Assembly (NCBI RefSeq): GCF_033958435.1
Contig: NC_134137.1
Location: forward strand, 122,486,001-122,550,000
DNA length: 64,000 bases
From: Carettochelys insculpta
Lineage: Eukaryota > Chordata > Testudines > Carettochelyidae
Direction of reading: 5' to 3'
This document shows, in pieces, positions 28,168 to 38,104 of this stretch (position 1 is the first letter of the stretch; each line of letters opens with the position of its first letter). The notes beneath the pieces were generated by a model, which had not been told where the DNA came from, made no database searches, and was given only the letters and a program-made list of their open reading frames with translations. The translations under genes and the position numbers were made by a program.

Positions 28168-31097
28168 CCTCTTTGAAGTATTTATTATTTTCTATAACTC
28201 TGTGGCTTTCTAGAGCCTAGCTTATTGCCTCTGATTTTCAACTCTGATCTTACCTACCTTAATTTAAATTCGTCTTCTGTCAATGCTACGTGTGAAATCT
28301 GTGTTAGAAAAGCAAGTATAACAATTCTTTTGCACACTGTGGCTTGATCGTCTCCCTTTTTTTTTTTTTTACCTCTCTTCAGAGGGCATTAAAAGCCCTT
28401 GAAGCAAAATGACATCAGCGTGACCAAAAAATATTTCTGGAGCATGGAAACAACCTGTTAAAATACTTAAATATTCTTTCTGACGTAAGGGCAGATGTAG
28501 TTACCCCTATGATGAATTTATTTCACGAGTGAGCTCTAAATATTGAGAGAGAGGATACATCGTCAGCTTTTAGATTACATATCATCACTCTTGGCTCTGG
28601 CTTTCAGATAGTCTTTCTGATATCACATTTACTATATTTTGGCTCGGTTACAAGATCATGTGCTTTGGGTCCAAATTCCACTTCATTGCTGAGGGAGCAT
28701 TTACTTTTCATGGCATCATTTATTTGAGAAAACAATCAGTGTCTTTGATGTTGGATCTTAAAAATTTCTTTGCTGATGCCTAATTTTCATTCTGGTTTTG
28801 TTAATTTTTTTCTATTTTGATATAAATGGTAATCTGACTTGTTTGAAAATTTCAGTCAGGTTATAGAGTGCATCAGAGCACCCAGGATGTTCTGGGGAAT
28901 TCCAGTTATATCAGTCGTAGGATTCTTTTGATGTGCCTAATGTCTGTTGCTGGATTGTCAGGTATTGCGTTGGCTTAGCTTGTGTCCTACTGAAGACAGC
29001 ATGCAATTACTATGGGTCAATTTAGATCCCAGCCTGCTTCTCTGTGCCTTGCCCAAGGGGGTCTACTGTTAGGACCAATGCACTTCTGAATAAATACATC
29101 ACTATTGGATGCTATTTTTAGGGACTATAACCTATATTTTTAATGTGGGGAAAAGGTTCTTCAGACCTACCTCATGCGTCTAGTCATTTGTCAGGCTGCT
29201 AACATGATACCCTGTTATGGATGTCACACTATTGTATAAACTTATCTAACTAAAACTGGTTGCTAGTGGTTTTCAGGTGGCCATTATGTACTGGGCTGAG
29301 CCTAACAATTCATTTTAGCAATATTTACTTAGCCTATCTCCTTAGCACAAAGAAGATGGATGTTGGACACTTATGTCAATAGCTTTTTACCCGCATGTCA
29401 TAACTAGAACATCCTTCTACTTTTTTTTCAGAATACTGCTTTGACAAGAAACACTGAGAATCATTTATCATTTTTCAACACTTGCTACTGCAATTCCTTC
29501 TGTGTGGGAGTTCCCAAAGTTATATTGTATAAACAACAGCAGTTCCTATTCTGTTTGTTGAATTTTTCATTGTTTTCATTTTTCATTGAATTTTCATGAT
29601 CCCTTCTTTGGCTCCCCATCATGTTCAATGATTTCAAAGTTCAATCATTTCTTCTCTAGGAAATATCAGTATTAGACTAGTTTTATAATCCATACATATC
29701 AACACCAATTGTCCTAAACATGTTTTCACCTGTACTTTTTAGAATCTTCCACCAGAAGCATTTTAAACATGTTTACACCGATGGAACATTACCAACTGTA
29801 CGCCCACTTTGTACGTTGGTCTACAGTTATGAAAAAATACACATTTTTTTTTTATTGAACAGTTTCATTAAACATGAAAGTTTCTATACAGGAAGCTAAA
29901 TAACTGATTTTACAATTGAGAGAAATGCCCAACTTTCACTGAAGGTGGTTGAGAGCTAGCAATTGTTTACAGTTACACACAGCAAAATAAAATACCACAT
30001 GTTATGATACAGAGGAACACAATTTTCTGCTACAGAAAAAACCAAATCCTATTTGCAGATGTGCACCCACACAAAGAGCCCATTGAAGGCACTTGTACAT
30101 GCAACCCTGGGCAAAATTAGTCCTGCAAGCCTGTTTTAATTTTCAGCTGCTATAAATTTCATTATGCTATTTTCACCTGTTATGAACAATGATAGGTTTG
30201 ATTCTTTCAGGAGTAGACTGAGAATGGCAGAAAAGAAAATTACCAAAGAAATATCGGCCACATATTTTATTTTCACAAATTTTCTTTTTACAATGCATAA
30301 AAAGTAAACAAGATTTAGAGAGGTAGCTCATTTATATAATTTTTCAAAAGCTGAAATATGGAAAAAGATCAAATTTTAGTAGCTCATATTTTCTTCCTGT
30401 TGAACACTGAAAGTATTTGAAAGAGCATGCATTATTTTTCTCTTCACAAATAATTTCTTTTAATATTAGAGAACAGTACAGCTTCCTTTATCCCTGCAGA
30501 ATCAATTGATCTATTATTTGATATAAATATTATCAACTATTGTAGAACAAACTATACTAATTTGTCAAATTCTGTATATCAGCTGACTTCTGAAGCGTCA
30601 GAGCCACATTCTGCAATGCTTTATCTAGCAAAATTCCAATTCAAATAAATGAACTAAATTTTAAATAAGTATAGGGCAGGTATAAAATAGGGAAGAAAGT
30701 CCACCAAAGATATGCAACTCCAGCTATGAGAATGAAGAGGCTGAAGTTGACATATGTTTGGTTGACTCCCCACCACCCAAAGTCTCCACAGTGAGTGGTT
30801 GATGGAAAAAGCTCTCCTGTTGACTTCCTTCACTCTTTGTGATTGTGAGGAGTCTTGGGCTGATGGGGGCACCCTGAATGTTAGATATTAACAGACAGGT
30901 AGCTGTTTTAGTCTGCATCCCTACTAGATGGGCTAAATTGAACCCCAGAAGATGTGGCATCGATTTTCCTCTAAGTACAGACATGCCCAAGGAAATGAAC
31001 TAGGGATTAAGTTTAGAGCAGGCCTCAAACTGACAAACCTTCTTTATTTACATTAATGGCTCCTTTACAGAAAACTATTTCTTTGTGTCTTTAGCAG
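28168..31097. other. EDAR intron, nothing firmly recognised
   Basis: AT-rich. At 30690-30990 there is a stretch with 'gaagttgaca', 'ccacagtgagtgg' and 'gtgaggagtcttgggctgatg' that looks like a worn MITE seen in turtle genomes, but its ends could not be defined. There are no exons. It ends in the acceptor TTTAGCAG before 31098. Confidence 0.4.
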
Positions 31098-31223
31098 ATC
31101 ATTCAGGACAAGGGCATCTAGCAACTGCTCTTATAATTGCCATGTCTACTATATTCATAATGGCAATTGCCATTGTTTTGATCATCATGTTTTACATTGT
31201 GAAAACGAAACCTTCCAGTCAAG
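31098..31223 (+). CDS. EDAR exon (exon 7 equivalent), transmembrane helix
   Basis: A 126-nt exon encoding DHSGQGH and then the single membrane-spanning segment, [20 protein letters not shown] followed by [11 protein letters not shown]. The basic residues after it mark the cytoplasmic side. The match to human EDAR across the helix is almost exact. The acceptor is TTAGCAG ending at 31097 and the donor is GTAATT at 31224. One Gly/Asp-codon base is shared with the previous exon, and the exon exits with one base of an Ala codon. Confidence 0.97.
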
Positions 31224-31318
31224 GTAATTGTGCGGCATAAGAAATTCCAGTTGCAAAATGCTATCTCCAGACAACTGCTGAGAATGACTATTAATAAGTT
31301 ACATTCCTTATATTCTAG

Positions 31319-31393
31319 CCTGTTGCATCAGCCATTCAGTTAAAACAGTGGAAGCCCAAGCCAATATGCAAGAAGAGAAAAAAGAAGTACAAG
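31319..31393 (+). CDS. EDAR exon (exon 8 equivalent), cytoplasmic linker
   Basis: A 75-nt exon encoding ACCISHSVKTVEAQANMQEE and KKEVQ, corresponding to the human segment ACCTSHPGKSVEAQ onward. It carries the membrane-proximal cysteine pair. The acceptor is TTCTAG (31313-31318) and the donor is GTTTGA at 31394, a weaker but GT-type donor. The frame continues with both neighbours. Confidence 0.95.
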
Positions 31394-31709
31394 GTTTGAG
31401 CTGTTTTATAGTTTTCATTTTTCCACTCCAGTTGACACAAGACTTTAACTCCCTTAATCCATCTATCTGTGCAATTCCCCCACTTAATTGTTTAAACTCC
31501 AATTCCATTGAGTAATGGAATATGCAAAAATGTTTCTGTGCCACCAAAATTGCACTTAATCCTGTGATAGAAATTAAAAGTGTAGAAGAATTCAGGGAGA
31601 TTTAAGTTTGTAGTAAGTCTGCCAGCTGAAGATGCTACTACAGCAAAAAACTCCACATATTTACAATCTTTCTGCCAATTCCGTACCTTTATTTTTTTTT
31701 GATCTGCAG

Positions 31710-31779
31710 AAAATGTTGTGATCTTCTCAGAGAAAGAGGAGTTTGAAAAACTGACAGCAACTCCAGCTAAGGTTAAAAG
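31710..31779 (+). CDS. EDAR exon (exon 9 equivalent), cytoplasmic linker
   Basis: A 70-nt exon encoding ENVVIFSEKEEFEKLTATPA followed by KVK and the first two bases of a Ser codon. The FSEK-x-EFEKLTATPAK stretch is shared with human EDAR. The acceptor is GATCTGCAG ending at 31709 and the donor is GTAAGT at 31780. Confidence 0.96.
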
Positions 31780-32593
31780 GTAAGTGAAAAATAACCATTA
31801 TTTTAGTGTGGCTTAGGTGGAAAAGGAATGGAACTTTTTCCAGATACTTGAGGCAAAGGAATTATTTAGTGAGGCACAAGGGAATAGGACAAAAAGAAAT
31901 GAGATGCAATGAAGACAAGGGGATAATAGGTTAAATGAATCCTGATGGTGGATCTAATAGAATAAGGAACAGTGTGCCAAATGGTTTGAGTTTTTTAAAG
32001 CTAGATCTGAGTGCCGAAAATATGCTAGCTGTCTTGCACCAGCAGAGGAAAGTCTAGATGACTTAAGTCTTTTCCATCTCTAATTTCTTCGAGTACATCT
32101 AAAGTATGCAGAAGATTGATCCGGTCAGGGTCAATCTTCCAGAGCTCAATTTCATGTGCCTAGTAGAAATGGGCAAAATTGAACTATCTGGGGTCGGCAG
32201 TCGGCCCCTGTACTCCTCCATATTGCGAGGAATAAGGGAAGTTGACAGAAGACTTTCTCCCATTGACCTCCCTCTGTGAAAATGGACTGGTAAGTCGATT
32301 GCAAATAAGTCGATTCTAGCTTCGCAATTGCCATAGCTAGAATTGTGTATCTACAATCAACTTACCTGCCTGACGTTGACCTGCCCTAAGATAGAATGCT
32401 AGATGATAGTGGGGGGAGGGCCAATCATCCTCTCATCCCAATTCTCTCTTCATTCAATGGCTTCACTCCTGACAAGCTTCATTTTGGTACTGTGAGCCAG
32501 GAGTGTGGTTTTCAGGCACATGCTCTCCATTCATGTTCTCTCTGCTGTCTACTAGCCAGCCTAGGAGAACACATTTCCTACTCCATACATCAA

Positions 32594-32782
32594 GACCATA
32601 GCCAGACCAGAACAGACTCAATATTTAAGGCACAGAGAACTAAAAACAGTAAGCAAGGAGGACAAATCAGAAAAAGATAATCAAGCTCACCTTGATTATC
32701 TTTTTCTGATTTGTCCTCCTTGCTTACTGTTTTTGGTTCTCTGTGCCTTAAATATTGAGTCTGTTCTGGTCTGGCTATGGTC
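32594..32782. repeat. 92-bp near-perfect inverted repeat with 5-nt loop
   Basis: Left arm 32594-32685 and right arm 32691-32782 are reverse complements with a single mismatch by eye (the 't' at 32641 in the left arm). The spacer is CTCAC. The left arm's first two bases overlap the end of the target duplication, suggesting microhomology at the joint. Confidence 0.93.
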
Positions 32783-32911
32783 TGAAGAAGTGGGTCTGTC
32801 CCACGAAAACTCACCTAATAAACTACTTTGCTAGTCTTTAAAGTGCTACTTGACTGCTTTTTGTTTTGATAGTGTATAGACTATCATGGCTTCCTCTCTG
32901 TTACTATTCAG
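32596..32911 (+). mobile_element. Penelope-like element 3' end with 92-bp hairpin, 12-bp target duplication
   Basis: A 316-bp insertion bounded by identical 12-bp repeats CATACATCAAGA (32584-32595 and 32912-32923). The right part is a sense-oriented 3' end: 'gaagaagtgggtctgtccca', then 'tttaaagtgctacttgactg', then 'tagactatcatggcttcc'. The left part is an inverted copy of the adjoining segment, making a long hairpin. Together with 5985 and 51818 this identifies a retroelement that integrates with 8-14-bp duplications and frequent 5' inversion, as Penelope-like elements do. Confidence 0.85.
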
Positions 32912-33578
32912 CATACATCAAGAAAGCACCTTATCTCTAACTATATTACTCAGTAGCTAGGTGGCACAATATCAAAGTGATCAGAAGCTTTTATATTATC
33001 GATGGGTTAACAACACCAGTGGCCTCTTATACCATAATAACCTGGGTTAAATTTTTGTGCTCCCAAAGGGAGCAAGCAAAGAAAGGCTGCAATAAAAGCC
33101 CTACAGGCTGAGGTTGGTGTGATTTTAGGTTAGCCACATTTAGATCTGAGGCCTAAAAGAAGGATTGGGTATGCAGGTGACCCAGGAATAATTCTGTACC
33201 AATATGTTACAAGATTACTGAACTCCCTGGCTACGTGCTGCTGCTGCACGTGCTACCACCACTACGCCACCATTTCTATTCATGCTAGCTGCCACCAAAC
33301 TAGCACAAGCAAGTGAATGAAAGCTAGGACCCACCCGCTCAGCTCCCAGCGTAGACATAGGTACACTCAGGAAGAGCTAGAATTTGGCCCTGAGTAAAGA
33401 CACATACAAAACAAAAAACATCCTTTATAAGGTCTCCTTCTTGCTCTCACACAGGGCATGCTTGACCATGTAGCTTAAATAGACAGTTCCACATTGTCAC
33501 TAAGAGGGTCAAACCTTAATTATGTGATCCCTCAAGATAAACTTTTTTTAAATTAAAGGATTATTCCTTTGCCTCTAA

Positions 33579-33846
33579 GGGTTTGTCTAGACTACAAAGA
33601 AATGCAATCTGTGTATTTTTTTCCTCTTTGCTTTTGAAAGAGGCCTTTCCAAAATTTGGTGTGTCTACACAGCAACAAATTTCCAAAAAACCTTCTCTTT
33701 CAGCCCATCCCTTCTTCCTCATAGAATGAAGTTGACAGGGATGGCGAAAAAACACGTCTGCTTTTCTGAAATTGTTTTTGGAAAAATGGATGCATTCCTT
33801 GGACACAGCATAGACTTCTAGGAGGAGTTGAAGTCTAGACATAGCC
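33579..33846. mobile_element. 268-bp MITE with GTCTAGAC termini
   Basis: Bordered by TAA on both sides (33576-33578 and 33847-33849). The left end is GGGTTTGTCTAGACT and the right inverse end is GGCTATGTCTAGACTTC. This is the 3-bp duplication and terminus style of PIF/Harbinger MITEs. It is non-coding. It ends 77 bp before the EDAR exon at 33924. Confidence 0.8.
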
Positions 33847-33923
33847 TAAGATAGGAAAAAAGACAGAACTGGACTCAGACTGTGAGTTGCTGCATTGCCA
33901 TAACCTTACCTATAATTTTTCAG

Positions 33924-34080
33924 TGAAAATGATGCATCTTCCGAAAATGAACAACTTTTAAACCGTAGCATGGACAGTGATGAAGAAGCTGCTGTTGATA
34001 AACAAGGGACCCCAGACTTGTGCTTGTTATCTTTAGTTCATCTCACCAGGGACAAATCTACAAACAACAAATCAGCTGGG
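33924..34080 (+). CDS. EDAR exon (exon 10 equivalent), acidic linker before the death domain
   Basis: A 157-nt exon encoding [20 protein letters not shown] and then [20 protein letters not shown], ending NNKSAG. This acidic, serine-rich cytoplasmic segment precedes the death domain and matches human EDAR closely (human has [22 protein letters not shown]). The acceptor is TTTTTCAG ending at 33923 and the donor is GTAAGG at 34081. It exits in phase 0. Confidence 0.97.
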
Positions 34081-34699
34081 GTAAGGCTTTTTCAAAACTG
34101 AAAACAGAGAAATATCTTGATGGTTAAAATACATGCATAAATCATCACTATAATAAAACAATGAATTACAAAGCAGAGCCGACTAATCTTCAGGAAAGTT
34201 TTGCATGACAATATGAAATTGTCAGACCATCTCAGCTATAGAGACAACATATAGCATTCCTTCAACATGCTAAAAATGCTGCATGTGCATACACTGTTAA
34301 AGGCTGAGAAAGTAAGCACCCAAAAGTCAGGAAATTACAAAGCAAGTTTACTATATCAACATTAACTCTTCTGTTTGAAATACTGTACATTTTATAATAT
34401 AAATTTAATAAAAAATCAGTAATGTAGCAGGCAATGCAGTTCAACAGACAATGCAAGAAAGAAAAACTTAGCCTTGTTTTTTTTCTGTTTAAATGCATGT
34501 CTTGCAATTTCATTGACTTTTTGTTCAAATTTACACCATAAAATGTGCAGCATTCAAATAGCATTAACGTTGCTGTAGGAACATGAGTGCATAAACAATA
34601 GAGCTGGTCTAGTGTCAGAGAGGGACCCTTAGCTTTTGAATTTCTTGCCTTTTGTGTGCTTATGTGCAACACGCTCATTTCTACACCTTAAGGTTTCAT

Positions 34700-34815
34700 T
34701 ATTGACAAAGCCCTGACTGGGACGATTTGGTTGGAACTGGTCCTGCTTTGAGTAGCAGGTTGGATTTGACGACTTCCTGAGGTCTCTTCCAACTCTAGGA
34801 TTCTATGATCCTATT
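34700..34815 (+). mobile_element. CR1 LINE, 3'-terminal fragment
   Basis: A tail of the CR1 type: 'aactggtcctgctttgagta', 'ttggatttgacgacttcctg', 'ggtctcttccaactctagg', ending in the octamer-like 'attctatgatcctatt'. Only the untranslated tail is present. Confidence 0.85.
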
Positions 34816-36924
34816 ATTTAATTTTTCTGCTTATCTTTCCTGCTTATTTTCTCAAAAATACAAGAGTCACTTTGAAGGTGGCTCCAATATCACAAAGAAC
34901 CACACCTGCACCATTTGACTGTTTAGTTTCACTATTTGTGTGCTGGCTTCCTCCCTCACACTGTATTTAAAGGCGGCCAAAGGACATATCAAACTTTCTC
35001 ATGTTACCACTAACATGTTAACTCATGTTAACGTTAAAGCGTATTTAAAAAGAAAATGCACATGTTCAGATGGGTATATTTTATACTTTCACAGCTTTAA
35101 AAATACTAACTATGCCAAGCACAATGAAGTCAGTCAGGCCAAGACAGAAGTTTTCAATTTGTTTGGTTACTCAAGGCTGACAAAGAAACTTTTTAAAAGT
35201 TTGAAAAGTGTATTATTTTTCCATTTGTCTAATGTAAATGGCTGAGATGATTTAGCTAGGACCAGCTATAGAAAGTCTTGGCCCCAAGGGAAATGGTTTT
35301 AGCTTTGCTTTTTAAATGCTATAAACAGGTGATCATTATCATTAAAACTACACAAGAGTTTTTCTTATATGTCCCCAAGTATTTCCATCATCACAGAATG
35401 TAGACACCACTTTCTAGGTGGACTTCACATTGGGCTGAAATCTGGTATGGCAGTTCTCAGACCAAGTGGTACTGCCATAAGAAAAGGCTCTAAGAACTAT
35501 GCATACAATAGAGACATCCTTATAAGCATTTCTTAGGCTTGTCATCTTGTTTAAAGCATAGATCCCTTGCCCTAGACCTCTCCCCTGAAATACTGTTATA
35601 GTGACTTGAGGCCTCTTCACAAGTATAAAACAAGGTCTTTGATGGAAATACAGAGGGTGTTAAGGCACTCAGCTTCCATGCCTGAGATTTATGACCAAAC
35701 CAGGTGTCATGCCTTGGACAAGGACTAATGTACTTGGGGCTAGCGGGGTGAGGCAGTGGGGGGAGATGTAGTAAATTAGACAGAGCTTAATGGGTGTTAA
35801 TTGAGGCTAAGGACAGCTAGAGAGCAAGGTAGGAAAAATATAGAGACACTCACAGATAGATTTGGCAGGCTCTTCACATTATTCAAGACAGCACTCTTCT
35901 GTTTAAAAAAATATTATGCAGTGAGCTTCTACACAGAGACTCCACAATCAAAACACAAACACAGGCATTTGCTCTGGGGTTCGGTGTAGAACATTGTCAT
36001 CAACCTCAGCCTTTGAACAAGGAAGACTCTGGTGTCCCTCTGGCTGGACTTGTGCGTGAGGTGTTAGTCTCTCTCTGCCTCAGAGACAAGCAGGGCAGAA
36101 GGAAGGCTCCCTAGTGGAGAGAGAAAATGGGGGATCCGAGATGTAAGCTCCTGACACATTTATAATGCACCAACTCCATATGCACAACAGCTGCTGTGCT
36201 TAGAAAACCCCAAATTTCCAAGATTGTATTATGAAATAACACCAAAAATGTGTAAAATCCATATAATAGTTTTATTCCCATCTCATTATGTTCAAAATAC
36301 CTGCCGGCCTAAGGTGTCTACATAACAGATGAAGTGAGCAGCTCTCAACAGGACGTCCACAACCACAGGTCTAGCAATACTACTGGATTGATGTACTTGG
36401 GCTTTTGAAGGCCAGTGAAAATGAACCAAACACCATCCTCTCTCAAACAGGCTTTTTGTATGGTGTTTTCTAAGTACATTTTGTGACAACTGGTGGGTTT
36501 GTGAAAAAGGTGCTTGAATGCCATGAAAAAGAGCTTCTTTCTAACAGCGTTCTCCGAGCTAGAGTTGGCAGAAAGACAACAATTCCGCATGATGACAGCT
36601 TTTAAGGTTTTAAAATTGTTTTCATTTGGCACTGGAACAAAACTAAAAGCTTTTCAATGTTTTTGCAAAATAGAAATGTGTTAAAACATCTGGTTTCAGA
36701 TTGAAAAGATCAGATCAGTTCATGTCTCTCTCATCAGAATTGCTCAGAGAGCTCTGGACTTCAAAAACCCTTCTTGTGTAAATCAATGTTTCTGCTTTAG
36801 CTTTGACAAAAGTATATTTTGGTAAAAAATATATTTAATTGAAAATGTTCCAACTGGCATAATATACCCTTAATGCCAGCTAGCAACTACTCCTTCAAGT
36901 ACGCCCTCTGCGTAGTGTAGAAAA
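34816..36924. other. EDAR intron, nothing recognised
   Basis: Low-GC sequence with no exon, terminal repeat or protein similarity that I can identify. Confidence 0.4.
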
Positions 36925-37311
36925 GTGTGCTGGGCAAAAAGACAGTTACCTGTTCTGTAACTGGTGTTCTTTGAGATGTGCTGCTCACGTCCATTCCAAG
37001 TTGGGTGTGCATGGGTGCACACCCAGTCACTGGAAGCTTTTTGCCCTAGCCAGAAGCCACAGGGTCAGTGCGGCACTCCCTGGAGTGGCATTGATATGGT
37101 AACCAAAATATGCACAGCCCAGCACCCCCCCAACCACCCCCAGCTCTGTTCCTTCTTTCTGGCTACTCCAACAGTGGGGAAGGCAGGAGGGTTTTGGAAT
37201 GAACATGAGCAACACATCTTGAAGAACACCAGTTATGGAACAAGTCACTGTCTTTTCTCCTCTGAGTGATTGCTTGTGTCCATTCCAAGTTGGGTGAATA
37301 CAAGCCAGTGC

Positions 37312-38104
37312 CTAAGAGGCGGGGTCAGACCCCTGAACGGATGGCAGGACAGCCCTGCCCACCGCAGCATCTTCCTGTGCATGCTGTGTCAAAGCGTAAT
37401 GTGCTGTAAAGGTATGAATTGAGAACCAGGTGGCTGCCCGACAGACATCCTGGATAGGCACCTGCACCAAATACGTCACATCCGACGCCTGCGCTCTCGT
37501 GGAGCGTGCCCTAACCGGAGGTAGGGGAGGAATCCCCGCAAGATTGTAACATTCCTTCATGCACTTCACTATCCAGGAGGAAGTCTGCTGGGAAGAGACC
37601 GGCAGGCCCTTCAGCCTATCAGCAACTGCCACAAAGAGTTGCTGTGTTCTTCTAAAGGGTCTAGTCCTATCCACACAGAAGGCCAGAGTCCTTCTAACAT
37701 CCAAGGTATGCAAAGATTGCTGCCTGGGGAAGGCCTGGGGCTTTGGGTAAATACCGGTAGGGAAACATCTTGGTTAACGTGAAATGCAGAGACCACGTTA
37801 GGTAAAAATGTGGGGTGAGGTCTCAGCCTAACCTTATCCCTGTGAAACACTGTGTACAAGGGGTCTACTGAAAGTGCCCTCAACTCAGCTACCCTCCTGG
37901 CTGAGGTGACTGCCACAAAAATGCTGTTTTGTAACTCAGAAACAGCAGGGAGCAGGTAGCCAGGGGTTCAAAGGAGACCCCCATAAGCTTGGCTAACACC
38001 AAACTGAGATCCCAAGGGGGCCGTGGTGCCAGAACCTGAGGCTTGATTCTTTCTAAACCTTTCAGAAGCCTTTTGACAAAGCCTGCAACCCAGTCCCACT
38101 GCAC
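37312..38104 (-). pseudogene. DIRS tyrosine recombinase relic
   Basis: Minus-strand fragments in order: VKRLLKGLERIKPQVLAPRP (about 38070), a helix with SYKTAFL, then VTSARRVAELRALSVDP, which carries the first catalytic Arg of the box I motif of tyrosine recombinases (about 37905). Then, after a frame change, HTLDVRRTLAFCVDRTRPFR and QLFVAVADRLKGLPVSSQQ (37710-37600), followed by RARSTRAQASDVTYLV and SIQDVCRAATWFSIHTFTAH (37530-37420). The last pieces correspond to the box II region. DIRS elements use this enzyme instead of an integrase. At least one frameshift, near 37700, and altered box II residues make it inactive. Confidence 0.75.

Noticed and set aside
32596..32911. tRNA-derived SINE
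   Set aside because: No A/B box promoter could be seen, and the sequence matches the 3' end of the Penelope-like copy with GIY-YIG coding remains.
35690..36170. Possible LTR fragment
   Set aside because: No TG...CA borders, duplication or coding neighbour could be found.
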